From: Planctomycetales bacterium
GTDB lineage: Bacteria; Planctomycetota; Planctomycetia; Planctomycetales; Planctomycetaceae
NCBI GenBank assembly: GCA_028285345.1
Contig: JANQPT010000050.1
Span: 62,001-126,000, forward strand
Length of the DNA: 64,000 nucleotides
Direction: 5' to 3'
Part shown: in pieces, positions 8,225 to 17,798 of the stretch
How positions within the stretch are numbered: the stretch's first letter is position 1
Layout: every line of letters begins with the position of its first letter
Notes under the pieces: generated by a model
Database searches by the model: none
The model's input: the letters and a program-made list of their open reading frames with translations, nothing else
Told to the model about the DNA's origin: nothing
Translations under genes and position numbers: made by a program

Positions 8225-10069
8225 ATGGAAGACTTGCTGAACAGCGGGCAGCGGCTCGGTCCCCGGCGTCGAAGGGAACTCGGCAGCTATTACACGCCGG
8301 CGGCGGTCGTGCGATACATTGTTTCGCGGTGCCTGACGCAAACACCTGTTTCGCGACCCCGAATTCTCGACCCCGCGTGCGGAAACGGCATGTTCCTCTG
8401 CGGGGCAGTGGAATCGCTTCTCGGCGGTCGCCGTCTCTCCGCCGAGCAGCGTCTTCAACTCGTTCGCGAGCAGATTTTCGGCGTCGACATTGATTCCGAC
8501 GCCGTTGACCAGGCGCGCGATCGATTGCGGGAACTGATCGCTCCCGACACGGCTCCGCTCCAAGACAATTGCCAAGCCGTGTTGGCCAGGAATCTCCAAG
8601 TCGGCGACGCGCTGACGGGGCTCGACTTTGCCGCTGCTGACGGCCGAGAGGCAAATTCCCGCGGTATCGATTGGCGAGACACTTTTCCGCAGGTTGCCGA
8701 GGAGAGGGGATTTGATGTCGTCTTGGGCAATCCGCCCTACCGCAAGGAACGCGACGCCAAGGACCTGTTTGACACGATCGCCGCAAGTCCATTGGGTCGG
8801 CGATGGCGGGAACCGAGGATGGATCTTTGGTACTACTTCATGCATCGTGGGTTGGATCTGCTCAAACCGGGCGGTCTGTTGTCGTTCATCGTCGGCAGTT
8901 ATTGGACGGCGTCGACCGGCGCACAGAAGATGATCGCCCGCCTGCGACAGGAAGCGACGCTCAGCGAGGTGGTCCTGCTGCACGATCAAAAGGTCTTTGC
9001 CGATGTTCAGGGACGGCATCTTATTTTTCTGGCGCAGAAGGGGAACCGGCCGGATTCATGTCGCGTCGTCTCACTACCGCGCGGAGGCCAAGACAACGAA
9101 GCCGCTGGCGGCGGCTTAGTCGCTTTGGAACAACTGGCCGTCGGGCACGGCTTTCCGACAACGGCGGACATCTACGAGATTCCCCCGGCCGACCTTTACC
9201 ACGGCGGTCAGCTCAATTTGGCGCGCCCGAGCGGGCCGTCGGCGTCGTTGAGCGAATGTCGTGAGTTGGGCCGGCTATTTGAGACGGCGCAGGGCATCGC
9301 AGAGAACCCCCCGCGAATTACTAAACGGCACTGCCAAGAATTCTCCGCAAATTGGCGGGTCGGCGCCGGAGTGTTTGTGCTGAACAAGCGCGAGATTGAA
9401 GAACTGGGTCTGAATCGCGCAGAGCAAGAGTTGCTGCAGCCGTACTTTGAACTGGCGGACTTAGGCCGATATAGCATTTCCGAGCGACCGTCCAATTGGA
9501 TTCTCTATTTGACGCGCGACACGGCCACTGAGATTGAGCAGTTTCCGAACGTCATGCGTCATCTCGCGCAGTATCAGGCCGTGATGGATCGCCGCCGCGA
9601 GACGCGGCTGGGCCGCAACGCTTGGTGGCATTTGCACTGGCCGCGGCGGATGAGGCTGTTTACCGAGCCTGCGGTTCTCTGCGTGCAAATGGGCCGGGCG
9701 CCGGCGTTCGTGCTGGCTGAACGACCGGCCTTCGTTGGATTCTCCACCAACGTGGTCCTCCAGAAACCGGCGTCCCCGTTCAGCTTGGCGGCGCTGACGG
9801 CGATTCTCAATTCGACATTCGCCGCCGATTGGTTTTCGCAGTTTGCGAAGCGTCGCGGTGTGAATTTGGAGATCAACTTGCACGTCTTGCGTCAATTTCC
9901 AGTTCCGCCGCACGATGCAAGCTTGGATCGGCAACTCGCAGAATTGGTTGCCCAGCGGCAGGCGGAGCGGGATTGCGAGAGTGAGCAGTCTCGAGAACTG
10001 GAGCGCCGTATTGACGAGATTGTCGCCGAGCTCTACCAACGGGCGAGTCGCGAACCCCGCGGCGACTGA
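8225..10069 (+). CDS. Orphan N6-adenine DNA methyltransferase with TaqI-like specificity region
   Basis: 614 residues. The methylase core has the SAM-binding motif DPACGNG at 49-55 and the catalytic NPPY near 170, the order of gamma-type adenine methylases (Eco57I/TaqI). The C-terminal half, with LSLAALTAILNST-like and NLHVLRQFPVP segments, resembles the TaqI-like target recognition domain. Fused type IIG enzymes carry an N-terminal PD-(D/E)XK nuclease; here the methylase starts almost at residue 1, and no nuclease, BREX or type I gene is next to it. It therefore looks like a solitary modification enzyme or the M part of a system whose nuclease is elsewhere. It is convergent with clpX. Confidence 0.85.
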   Translation: MEDLLNSGQRLGPRRRRELGSYYTPAAVVRYIVSRCLTQTPVSRPRILDPACGNGMFLCGAVESLLGGRRLSAEQRLQLVREQIFGVDIDSDAVDQARDRLRELIAPDTAPLQDNCQAVLARNLQVGDALTGLDFAAADGREANSRGIDWRDTFPQVAEERGFDVVLGNPPYRKERDAKDLFDTIAASPLGRRWREPRMDLWYYFMHRGLDLLKPGGLLSFIVGSYWTASTGAQKMIARLRQEATLSEVVLLHDQKVFADVQGRHLIFLAQKGNRPDSCRVVSLPRGGQDNEAAGGGLVALEQLAVGHGFPTTADIYEIPPADLYHGGQLNLARPSGPSASLSECRELGRLFETAQGIAENPPRITKRHCQEFSANWRVGAGVFVLNKREIEELGLNRAEQELLQPYFELADLGRYSISERPSNWILYLTRDTATEIEQFPNVMRHLAQYQAVMDRRRETRLGRNAWWHLHWPRRMRLFTEPAVLCVQMGRAPAFVLAERPAFVGFSTNVVLQKPASPFSLAALTAILNSTFAADWFSQFAKRRGVNLEINLHVLRQFPVPPHDASLDRQLAELVAQRQAERDCESEQSRELERRIDEIVAELYQRASREPRGD

Positions 10070-10105
10070 ACGTGCGCTTGTCCGGGCAGACGACCCGCGC
10101 CGCGC

Positions 10106-11386
10106 CTAGGCGGCGGCGGAATCGTCTTGTGGAAACATTTGTTCCTCGCCGCGAACCATGCGGTCGTTGAGCACGTACTTTCCGCCGCTCTTGCGTTCGG
10201 GCAGTTCGAACATGATGTCGAACATCACCTCTTCGACGATGCTGCGCAAGCCGCGGGCGCCGGTATCCTTCTGTTTGGCCATCCGAGCGATTTCGTGCAA
10301 TGCCTCGGGCGTGAATTCCAGTTCGGCCTCTTCCATCTCGAAGAATTTCTGGTACTGCTTCACGAGCGAATTGCGCGGCTCTTCCATGATGCGGACCAGG
10401 TGATCTTCATTGAGCGGAGCGAGCGACGTCATCACCGGCAAGCGGCCGACCAGTTCGGGGATCAGGCCGAATTCCAAAATGTCGTCCACGCAGGCCTGGC
10501 TGAGCAGTTCGCCCTTTTCGGTCTCGCTGCGGCCGTCGCTGCCGCTGCCAAAGCCGATCATCTTCTTGCCGATCCGCTTGGCGACGATGTCTTCCAGTCC
10601 GACAAACGTCCCGCCGCAGATGAACAGGATATTGGTCGTGTCCATCTGAATGTACTGTTGCTCGGGATGCTTGCGGCCCCCTTGAGGAGGCACGTTGGCG
10701 ACGGTTCCTTCCAGCATTTTGAGCAGTGCTTGTTGCACGCCTTCGCCGGAGACGTCGCGGGTGATCGACACGTTCTGGCTGGTCTTGCCGATCTTGTCGA
10801 TCTCGTCGATGAACAGGATGCCCCGCTGGGCCGCTTCGATGTCGAAGTCGGCGGCGTGCAGTAGTTTCAACAATAGGTTTTCGACGTCTTCGCCGACGTA
10901 TCCCGCTTCGGTAAGCGTGGTGGCGTCGCCGATGGCGAACGGCACTTGCAGTGCGCGGGCCAGCGTTCGGGCCAACAACGTCTTACCGCAGCCGGTCGGG
11001 CCGATCAGCATAATGTTCGATTTTTCGATTTCGACTTCGCTGTCGGCTTCGGCGCTGATCATCAACCGCTTGTAATGGTTGTGGACGGCGACCGCGAGCA
11101 CCTTTTTGGCTTGCTCTTGCCCGATCACGTACTCCTCAAGGTGATCGACGATTTCCCGCGGCGTGGGAACTTTGTTGAACAGGCTGCGGGACGATCCGCG
11201 TCGGCGGCGTTCCTGTTCCAGTATCGACTGGCACAGTTCGATGCATTCGCCGCAGATATAGACGTCGGACGGACCTTCAACCAGCGGCCCCACTTCGCGA
11301 TAGCTCTTGCGGCAGAAGGAGCAATTGGCGTTCTTCTTGCCGGCGGACCCGCGACTCCCAGAAGTAACATCTTTCCCGGATGGCAT
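10106..11386 (-). CDS. clpX: ATP-dependent Clp protease ATP-binding subunit ClpX
   Basis: 426 residues, full length. AAA+ unfoldase that feeds substrates to ClpP. The N-terminal zinc-binding domain has C22, C25, C45 and C48. Walker A GPTGCGKT is at 129-136, followed by the Walker B segment [10 protein letters not shown]. The pore and ClpP-docking regions are recognisable (IGFG loop in KKMIGFGSG; sensor-2 GARGLR). AAGGAAAG precedes the start. The usual clpP neighbour is not present here. Regulation is not evident from the sequence. Confidence 0.97.
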   Translation of the reverse strand: MPSGKDVTSGSRGSAGKKNANCSFCRKSYREVGPLVEGPSDVYICGECIELCQSILEQERRRRGSSRSLFNKVPTPREIVDHLEEYVIGQEQAKKVLAVAVHNHYKRLMISAEADSEVEIEKSNIMLIGPTGCGKTLLARTLARALQVPFAIGDATTLTEAGYVGEDVENLLLKLLHAADFDIEAAQRGILFIDEIDKIGKTSQNVSITRDVSGEGVQQALLKMLEGTVANVPPQGGRKHPEQQYIQMDTTNILFICGGTFVGLEDIVAKRIGKKMIGFGSGSDGRSETEKGELLSQACVDDILEFGLIPELVGRLPVMTSLAPLNEDHLVRIMEEPRNSLVKQYQKFFEMEEAELEFTPEALHEIARMAKQKDTGARGLRSIVEEVMFDIMFELPERKSGGKYVLNDRMVRGEEQMFPQDDSAAA

Positions 11387-11710
11387 CAGCTTTCCTTCAA
11401 ACGACTCACAAGGTACCAGTTCTCAAAGTCAAAACTCTTAACGGAACAATCGATTCGCTCAAGCGGGACTTTCCCGCCGGCTGCCATCCTAGCATGCGAA
11501 TTGCCAGCATTTGTCTTGGCTTGCAGTCAGCCACTGCCGATTCCCAGTCCTGCCGTTCTCCGCGGAGCGATTGGTTACGCCCACCTTGCGGATTCTGAGG
11601 ACTATTCCTGTCTACTCTTCCTTGGAGACTGCCGTTTCGCCCGGTCGGCCGATAGTACTCCGCTTCCTGCAGATTTCAACGGGCTTTGATGCGAGTTCGA
11701 CTGTTTCGTT
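11387..11710. other. Gap upstream of clpX, nothing recognised
   Basis: 324 bases with no supported gene, repeat or hairpin. It should contain the clpX promoter, but I could not pick out convincing elements. Confidence 0.4.
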
Positions 11711-11965
11711 TCAGTCGAATGCATCCTGCCCGCCGCGATTCAACGCATCTGCCAGCCGACTTTTGATCAATCGGAATTCTTCCTGCGATAGCTCACCTCG
11801 GTCATGCATTTCTCTGTATTGAGTTAGCATTTCATGAGTTACCTCCGCAGGATCGTCACTTTCCCGATACCGCGCACGGATTCGAGATATAATCCAGGCC
11901 AAAACCGCTAAAGATGCTACGAAGATGCTCAGTGGTAACGCGGTTTTTTGTAGCAGCTCTGACAT
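11711..11965 (-). CDS. Small membrane protein with SHOCT-like C-terminus
   Basis: 84 residues from the ATG at 11965, which is preceded by AAAGGA; a longer frame starting at 12052 adds 29 residues with no merit. One transmembrane helix (about residues 10-27, LPLSIFVASLAVLAWIIS) is followed by a short cytosolic tail. The tail ends with a helix pair of the type MHDRGELSQEEFRLIKSRL, which matches short C-terminal SHOCT-like domains. Function unknown. Confidence 0.65.
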   Translation of the reverse strand: MSELLQKTALPLSIFVASLAVLAWIISRIRARYRESDDPAEVTHEMLTQYREMHDRGELSQEEFRLIKSRLADALNRGGQDAFD

Positions 11966-12498
11966 GAATCCTTTATCTCGAAACGATAATAGAGACAACC
12001 GCCATCTCGCAATTATCGTTTCCCGCATCGGCCGAAGCAAGAGCGAACCCATTTGGGGCTACGGACAGCCGCGGCACGCAGCATTCGCTCAAGCAGATTT
12101 CAGTTTTCTCCCGGCGGCAGCGAGAACTCCCGGCCGTGCGGCGAGACGTTTGACAACCCCACATCGCGGCAATTAACGTGAATCGTTGCCGTCGCCGACC
12201 ACTTGGCCGCCTGGAAACAAACCCTGCGCGGCAGCGCCGCAACCAGAACCAACAAAGAACTCGCCACGAATCGCACGAATCTTCACGAAAGTCAGTGATT
12301 CATTCGTGTGGATTCGTGCGATTCGTGGCTAACACAATCCTTGATGAAACCAAGCCGACCGCTTGCGGTCGCGGGCAGCGTACTCCGCCCAAACACGCAC
12401 TATCGCCGCTTCGCGCCGCAAATCGTGTCGTGTTACGCGTCAAAGATTTGCGTCAGAAATAAGAGTTTGAAACGTTAGTAGCAAAAAACGAGGGATTT
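11966..12498. other. Intergenic region with CACGAATC word hairpin
   Basis: 533 bases between divergent genes. The only structure seen is the facing word array at 12262-12330. The rest holds no supported gene. Confidence 0.5.
12262..12330. repeat. Facing arrays of CACGAATC-type words
   Basis: The left arm (12262-12289) reads CCACGAATCG, CACGAATCTT, CACGAA; the right arm (12303-12330) is its near reverse complement TTCGTGTGG, ATTCGTGCG, ATTCGTGG. The arms form a stem of about 26 bp with a short loop. Confidence 0.75.
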
Positions 12499-13146
12499 AT
12501 GAGCAAGCGGGACGATCTGGAGCGTGTGTTGGACTTGGGCATCGTGGCCATTATTCGCGCACCCTCCGGCGAGTTACTCGCCGACGTGGCCCGCACGCTG
12601 TACGAAGCGGGTATTGATGTGATCGAGGTCACTTTTACGGTGCCCGGCGTACTCGATATCATTTCGCAGGTCAGCCGCGCACTGGGGGACAAGATTTTGC
12701 TCGGCGCCGGAACAGTGCTGGATCCGGAAAGTGCCCGGGCGGCGTTCTTGGCGGGGGCGGAGTTCCTGGTCTCGCCCCACGTCAACACCGACGTGATTCG
12801 GCTCGCCAACCGCTACGACAAATTGGTGATGTCGGGCGCGTTCACGCCGACGGAAGTGCTCACCGCTTGGGAAGCCGGCGCAGATGTCGTCAAAGTCTTT
12901 CCCGCCGACGTGGGCGGACCGAGCTATCTCAAATCGCTGCATGGACCGTTTCCGCAGATACGACTCCTGCCGACCGGCGGCGTCAACCTGGAGACGCTGC
13001 CGGCCTTTCTCAACGCGGGGGCCTGTGCGGTCGGCTTGGGAAGTTCACTGGTGGAGAAGCAAGCGGTTGCCGAGGGGAACTTGCAGCGGATCGGCGATCT
13101 GGCGCGGCAATACGTGGAACTTGTGAAGTCCTCGCGGGGCGGTTGA
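12499..13146 (+). CDS. eda: KDPG / 4-hydroxy-2-oxoglutarate aldolase
   Basis: 215 residues, the family length. Class I aldolase that splits 2-keto-3-deoxy-6-phosphogluconate (or 4-hydroxy-2-oxoglutarate) into pyruvate and an aldehyde. The Schiff-base Lys is K132 in VKVFPAD and the acid/base Glu is E43 in VIEVTF; the phosphate-binding GGVN and GLGSSL segments are present near the C-terminus. GAGGGA precedes the start. A Tat-exported enolase-superfamily protein is encoded nearby on the other strand, but no edd or hexonate dehydratase is linked, so the exact sugar-acid pathway is open. Confidence 0.92.
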   Translation: MSKRDDLERVLDLGIVAIIRAPSGELLADVARTLYEAGIDVIEVTFTVPGVLDIISQVSRALGDKILLGAGTVLDPESARAAFLAGAEFLVSPHVNTDVIRLANRYDKLVMSGAFTPTEVLTAWEAGADVVKVFPADVGGPSYLKSLHGPFPQIRLLPTGGVNLETLPAFLNAGACAVGLGSSLVEKQAVAEGNLQRIGDLARQYVELVKSSRGG

Positions 13147-13174
13147 GTTCGCCTCCACAAGTGCTGGCATTCCG

Positions 13175-13888
13175 TTATGTATCAACGGGAAATTCTGAAT
13201 AGCTGGGACCGTATTCACCGATCAGCCAAATTGCTGCACGATGCCTCTCGGAGATAAATGACTCGCAAGATCTCCAGAGTGCTTCCGAGTTCTCCGAATG
13301 CGGGATGCCGTTGACGGCGAAATCTCCATTGGCTGCCAGGGGACTGTCGATGCCAAGTGTCCGTAGCCACTCGCATTCAATCCAGTCTTCGATATTCCGC
13401 GACAGTCGCTCTCGACGGAATTGTCGCAATCGGCAATGGATAGCGTAAAGCAACTCTCGGCATGAGGTCAGTTCGTGTTTCGGACGTAACTCGGCCGAAT
13501 CGATAATGTCAGCAGCTTCTGGGTTGAGCAACGCCACAGCATCGGTAACCTCGTAGGGGTCAACTTGCCGGTCAAATGCCGGAAATGGCAGTAACTTCAA
13601 CGCCCACGCTAAGATTGCGAGTCCTTCAACGCGCCATGTGCCATCGATCTTTTCCTTGTTACTGAGAGTGCCTAACGGCTTGTCGATGACCGTGATTTCG
13701 TGAGGTTCGAGTTCAGAAACGACATCAATTGATCCAATCCAGTCTTGCAGGCGCTGCCACAAGTCTTGGGCTTCCGAGTTTTTGGGGTCATCGTCCGAGA
13801 AACTCCGGCATGCGACGGCAGCCAGAACCATCGCTCGGCGGGCAACGCGTTGAGCACTCGGAGGTTGCAAGACGTGATCCATAGGCAT
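13175..13888 (-). CDS. DUF4272 domain protein
   Basis: 237 residues, cytosolic. The segments RRAMVLAAVACRSFSD near residue 17 and TWRVEGLAILAWAL near residue 85 are the conserved parts of DUF4272, a family of unknown function. Two start codons are close together (residues 1 and 3). It is convergent with the aldolase, with about 30 bases between stops, and lies just downstream of the enolase-superfamily gene on the same strand. Confidence 0.75.
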   Translation of the reverse strand: MPMDHVLQPPSAQRVARRAMVLAAVACRSFSDDDPKNSEAQDLWQRLQDWIGSIDVVSELEPHEITVIDKPLGTLSNKEKIDGTWRVEGLAILAWALKLLPFPAFDRQVDPYEVTDAVALLNPEAADIIDSAELRPKHELTSCRELLYAIHCRLRQFRRERLSRNIEDWIECEWLRTLGIDSPLAANGDFAVNGIPHSENSEALWRSCESFISERHRAAIWLIGEYGPSYSEFPVDT

Positions 13889-13909
13889 ACTCAGATGAGT
13901 TTCGCCGGA

Positions 13910-15328
13910 CTATTCGCCCACAATAAACGGCTTTTCACTCGCTTTCTTGTAGATTTCCCGCCAGCGGTCGCTGCCGTCATTGGGCAGTTGCTTCGTTTTG
14001 ACGCCGCGCACATAAAACGGAATCTGCTCCCGATTGCCGGCGTTGAGCACGAAGTTGACATCTTTCTTGTCTCCCCCGGCGGCAAAGTACATCTTGCGCC
14101 CGTCGGGCCAGACGGATTCGACCACGCGCGGCGGGTTGGGCCGCAGCTTCGGCTTTTCGATCCGGTATTTCTCGATCGCGGCCTGGTCCAATTCGTAGCC
14201 CAAACCGGGGCCGGTCGGAATCTCGGCGAATCCCTCGCTGACTTTGATCGGCTTGGTCAGCAATTGGTGCTTGTAAAGTTGATGGCAATTGACGGCCGGC
14301 CAGCGCGCGTGTGAGAGCACCGCGCCGAAGTGCAGCGAGAACGCCGCCGTCAATCCGGTCCCCACCAACTGCAGCCAGAACGGCTTGTCCGCCATCGCCG
14401 CCACGTGCCCGTTGCGCATCACGCGGCTCGCGCCGCCGCCAATCACGAAACCGTCGCAAACCTCTTCTTTGAGGGCGACAATCGGCTTGGGGCTGCCGTA
14501 GTGCATGGCAATGTTGACCCGCGTCGCCTCCCGGATACGCTGATTGCCTTTGATGTCCCCCTGCGGGATCGGTGTTTCATAGATATCGACCTGCGGATAT
14601 TGCTCCAGATCTTTCAAAATCGGAATGGCGCGGTCGGCATCCCGCAGTGTGTCGTTGAAGTCCATGTCGATCTTAAAAGACTCCGGCACGACCGCCGCCG
14701 CCTGTTTGACCTGTTCCCAAACATCGAACCAGGGGCGGCCTTTGGTTTTGTACGACATGTATCCCTGCCGGTACGCCTCGGCGCATTCGGCCGCCATGTC
14801 TTCAGGGGGTGTATCAATATTCCACCAGGAGAGCGGCGTCTTGTCGTAGACCTGATGTCCCAGCAGGGCGTGAATCGGGACGTCGAGCGCACGTCCGACC
14901 GCGTCGAACAGCGCCATTTGCAGGCCGGCGCCCAATGAATCGTCCCACATCATCTCAGCGGCGTTCTGCCCTTTCGCGCGGGCGACGTCGTCATCGCCGG
15001 TCGCCCCCCACGTATAATACAGCAGCGTCTCGCCATGGCCGACATGGCCCGACTGCAGTTTGACTTCGACGATTTCCGAATACCGCCAATGGGGCAACTC
15101 CCGGTCCATCGCCCGGCGGGGGATCTCCCGGTACGGCACCCGGACGGTGGTCCGCTTGATGTCGGCCACTTTCATATCCGCTGTCGACTGCTTGGCCGCA
15201 GCGGCGGAAGGTGCGAGCCCGATCATCGGCCCGCACGCCGTCAATCCAACGGCGCCGGCCCGGAGCCAGTCACGTCGTGTCCAACCTTGATTTCGTCTCA
15301 TCTCGAAACTCGTCTGATTCGTGGGCAT
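13910..15328 (-). CDS. Enolase-superfamily (mandelate racemase/muconate lactonizing) enzyme with Tat signal
   Basis: 472 residues from the ATG at 15328, chosen because GGGAGGAG lies just upstream; the longer frame from 15409 has no such site. The N-terminus carries a twin-arginine signal (WTRRDWLRAG) followed by a hydrophobic Ala/Gly-rich stretch, so export in folded form is expected. The two-domain fold is clear: capping domain at about 50-160, then a barrel with the KxK motif K194-T-K196 and the metal-ligand strands KIDMDFND and VDIYETPI. Members are sugar-acid dehydratases or racemases that abstract an alpha proton of a carboxylate. The substrate cannot be read from the sequence. Planctomycetes often export such enzymes. 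Confidence 0.85.
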   Translation of the reverse strand: MPTNQTSFEMRRNQGWTRRDWLRAGAVGLTACGPMIGLAPSAAAAKQSTADMKVADIKRTTVRVPYREIPRRAMDRELPHWRYSEIVEVKLQSGHVGHGETLLYYTWGATGDDDVARAKGQNAAEMMWDDSLGAGLQMALFDAVGRALDVPIHALLGHQVYDKTPLSWWNIDTPPEDMAAECAEAYRQGYMSYKTKGRPWFDVWEQVKQAAAVVPESFKIDMDFNDTLRDADRAIPILKDLEQYPQVDIYETPIPQGDIKGNQRIREATRVNIAMHYGSPKPIVALKEEVCDGFVIGGGASRVMRNGHVAAMADKPFWLQLVGTGLTAAFSLHFGAVLSHARWPAVNCHQLYKHQLLTKPIKVSEGFAEIPTGPGLGYELDQAAIEKYRIEKPKLRPNPPRVVESVWPDGRKMYFAAGGDKKDVNFVLNAGNREQIPFYVRGVKTKQLPNDGSDRWREIYKKASEKPFIVGE

Positions 15329-15523
15329 CGAACTCCTCCCAGCGTAGGTCATCTTGCGGATGTCGTTGCACGGCATCTTGACGTTACGTGACCGGCGGCG
15401 GGAATGCAATTCTGCGCGGTTGCTACCGGCAATCGACGACGCGGAAGTCGGACGCGCGGGGATTCAGACGGGGCAGCACGCGCGTCTTGCGGTGCTACTC
15501 TGGCAATCATCAATGCCGTTTCG

Positions 15524-16111
15524 CTACTGCATTCCCACCGCGATCAGAAACACGCCCAAAATGACCAGCCAGAGGATTCCCAGCACGTGCCAAAAATAGG
15601 TGCAGACCAGTACGCCCAGGTAGTATTCGTGGTCGTAACGCCCCAGCAGCGCCCGGGTGGTGACGTAGGTCAGGAACAGGACCGCCACGAAGAAGTGCAT
15701 CCCGTGCAGTGCGGACATCACAATCAGAAAGGCGCTGGCGTCGAGCTGAGCGGTGTCGGGCGCCTGATTTTGGGCGAGCGCAATCAGTGCGTAGCTTTGG
15801 AGCCCGCAAAACAGCGTACCGGCGGCGAGGGCGATCAGTAAATTGCGGCGAAACGATTGTTGCCGCTCGCGGCGCACGCAATAGAGTCCCCGGTGGACGG
15901 CGAAACTCCCGGCGGCCAACAGGAGCGTGGTTCCGTAAAAGGCGGGGGGAAAAACCAGCACTCCCGGAACGGCGTGCGTGCCGATCGCGGCCACCAGCAG
16001 CCAGGCAATTCCCGCAGCCGTCAGCAGCACGACCGTCAGGCCGAGACCGAACCGGAGCAAGAACCCGGTTTCGCCGACTCGTGATTCTGTGGTGGTGAGC
16101 AATTGCTGCAT
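15524..16111 (-). CDS. Cytochrome c oxidase subunit III family protein, solitary
   Basis: 195 residues with five predicted membrane helices. The last two helices carry the family marks: SALHGMHFFVAVLFLTY and YFWHVLGILWLVILGVFL. Short five-helix subunit III proteins occur with heme-copper oxidases that reduce oxygen in the cytoplasmic membrane. No subunit I or II gene is next to it, which is unusual for a working oxidase operon. It could serve an oxidase encoded elsewhere or a nitric-oxide-reductase-type complex. Confidence 0.85.
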   Translation of the reverse strand: MQQLLTTTESRVGETGFLLRFGLGLTVVLLTAAGIAWLLVAAIGTHAVPGVLVFPPAFYGTTLLLAAGSFAVHRGLYCVRRERQQSFRRNLLIALAAGTLFCGLQSYALIALAQNQAPDTAQLDASAFLIVMSALHGMHFFVAVLFLTYVTTRALLGRYDHEYYLGVLVCTYFWHVLGILWLVILGVFLIAVGMQ

Positions 16112-16282
16112 GGCGCATCGTGACCGGGCAACAGGGGCGATCGAGTTGGGTGCGGATTGCGACTCCGTTGATTATTATAGAGGAAGTCCACGAAAGAGCG
16201 ACTCGAAATTCGAGGTCCGCCACGGTCATCTCAAACTTCTTGATCGGCCGGCACGAGCGATTGCTTTACGGAGAGGTTTCGA

Positions 16283-17716
16283 ATGTTCTCACGACTGTTT
16301 TCGATTGCCGCCGCTCTGGTCGGCATGCTTCTCGTTGTTCCCGCGTTCGCAGCGGACCAAACGGCGAAGCCGCCGAATATCGTGTTTATTATGGCGGACG
16401 ACCTGGGCTACGCCGGTCTGAGCTGTTACGGGCAGAAAAAGTACAGCACGCCGCACCTCGACCGCATGGCCCGCGAGGGGATGCGGTTTACGCAGGCGTA
16501 CGCCGGTTGCACGGTCTGTGCGTCGTCGCGGAGCGTGCTGATGACCGGACTGCACACCGGCCATACACCGGTTCGCGGGAACTCCGGCGGCATTCCGCTC
16601 GCCGATTCCGACGTGACTGTGGCCGAAGTCCTCAAACAGGCGGGATACAAGACCGGCTGCTTTGGAAAGTGGGGATTGGGGGAGCATGGAACCACCGGGA
16701 TTCCCAATCGGCAGGGATTCGATCAGTTTTTCGGTTACCTGCACCAAATCCACGCTCACTTTTACTATCCCAAATTCCTCTGGAACAACGACGAGAAGTA
16801 TACGCTAAAAGGTAACGACGGATATCAGGGGCAGTACACCCACGACGTGATCGTCGAGCGGGCGATGCAGTTTCTGCGCGAACAGGGGGACCGGCCCTTC
16901 TTCCTGTACATTCCGCTCACGATTCCGCACTACGAATTGTTGGTCCCCGAAGACTCGCTGAGCGAGTTTCGCGGGAAGTTTCCGGAGACGCCCTACACCG
17001 GCCGCCGCGCAAAAGTCGGCTATCCGGACGATTATGCGGCACAGACGCATCCCAAGGCGGCGACCGCCGCCATGATCACCCGTATGGACCGTGACGTGGG
17101 CCGCATCTTAAAACTGTTGCGGGAGTTGAAACTGGAAGAGAATACGATTGTCTTCTTCACCAGCGACAACGGAGCGACAGGGGGGCCGTCGGATCCCGAT
17201 TTCTTTCAGGCCTGCGGGCCGCTGCGGGGCTATAAGCGCGACCTCTACGAGGGAGGCATCCGGGTTCCGATGATCGCACGGTGGCCGGGGCGGATCGACG
17301 CCGGGCGCGTCAACCATCACGTCTGGTATTTTGCGGACATGATGCCAACGCTTGCTGAGCTGGCAGAGACGAAACCGCCGGAAAAGTGCGACGGCATCTC
17401 GGTCGTGCCGGCACTCCTGGGATCGAAAGCCGCCGGGCAGGAACAGCCGCAGCACGAGTATCTCTATTGGGAGCACCCCAATCGACACGGCCGCAACATG
17501 CAGGCCGTCCGGATGGGCGATTGGAAAGCGGTGCGGCTCGATGCTGGAAGGCCGCTGCAATTGTACGACCTGAAACGCGACCTTTCCGAGGAGCAGGACG
17601 TCGCATCGGCCAATCCGAGCGTCGTCAATCGGATCGAGCAGATCATCAAATCGGCCCACGAACCGGCCCGTCCGCAAATTGAACCCGAACCTCCGCCGGG
17701 ACGACAGTATCAATAG
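16283..17716 (+). CDS. Arylsulfatase A-type sulfatase, exported
   Basis: 477 residues. The signal peptide is residues 1-27 (MFSRLFSIAAALVGMLLVV then AFA-A cleavage). The alkaline-phosphatase-superfamily fold shows NIVFIMADDLGYAGL near the N-terminus (Asp metal ligands) and FFTSDNGATGG (Asp-Asn ligands). The formylglycine motif is C79-A-S-S-R, where most relatives have Pro or Ala at the third position; the rest of the segment, SVLMTGLHTGHTPVRGN, is standard. It hydrolyses sulfate esters, probably of polysaccharides, outside the cytoplasm. Whether the Ser variant is still converted to formylglycine is not certain. Confidence 0.92.
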   Translation: MFSRLFSIAAALVGMLLVVPAFAADQTAKPPNIVFIMADDLGYAGLSCYGQKKYSTPHLDRMAREGMRFTQAYAGCTVCASSRSVLMTGLHTGHTPVRGNSGGIPLADSDVTVAEVLKQAGYKTGCFGKWGLGEHGTTGIPNRQGFDQFFGYLHQIHAHFYYPKFLWNNDEKYTLKGNDGYQGQYTHDVIVERAMQFLREQGDRPFFLYIPLTIPHYELLVPEDSLSEFRGKFPETPYTGRRAKVGYPDDYAAQTHPKAATAAMITRMDRDVGRILKLLRELKLEENTIVFFTSDNGATGGPSDPDFFQACGPLRGYKRDLYEGGIRVPMIARWPGRIDAGRVNHHVWYFADMMPTLAELAETKPPEKCDGISVVPALLGSKAAGQEQPQHEYLYWEHPNRHGRNMQAVRMGDWKAVRLDAGRPLQLYDLKRDLSEEQDVASANPSVVNRIEQIIKSAHEPARPQIEPEPPPGRQYQ

Positions 17717-17798
17717 TGGCACACAGTGCCATAGGTGCGACAGAGCACTGGCCACGGCTCAATCTGACGATCCCCTTTGAATATCCGAGTGAACCGCT

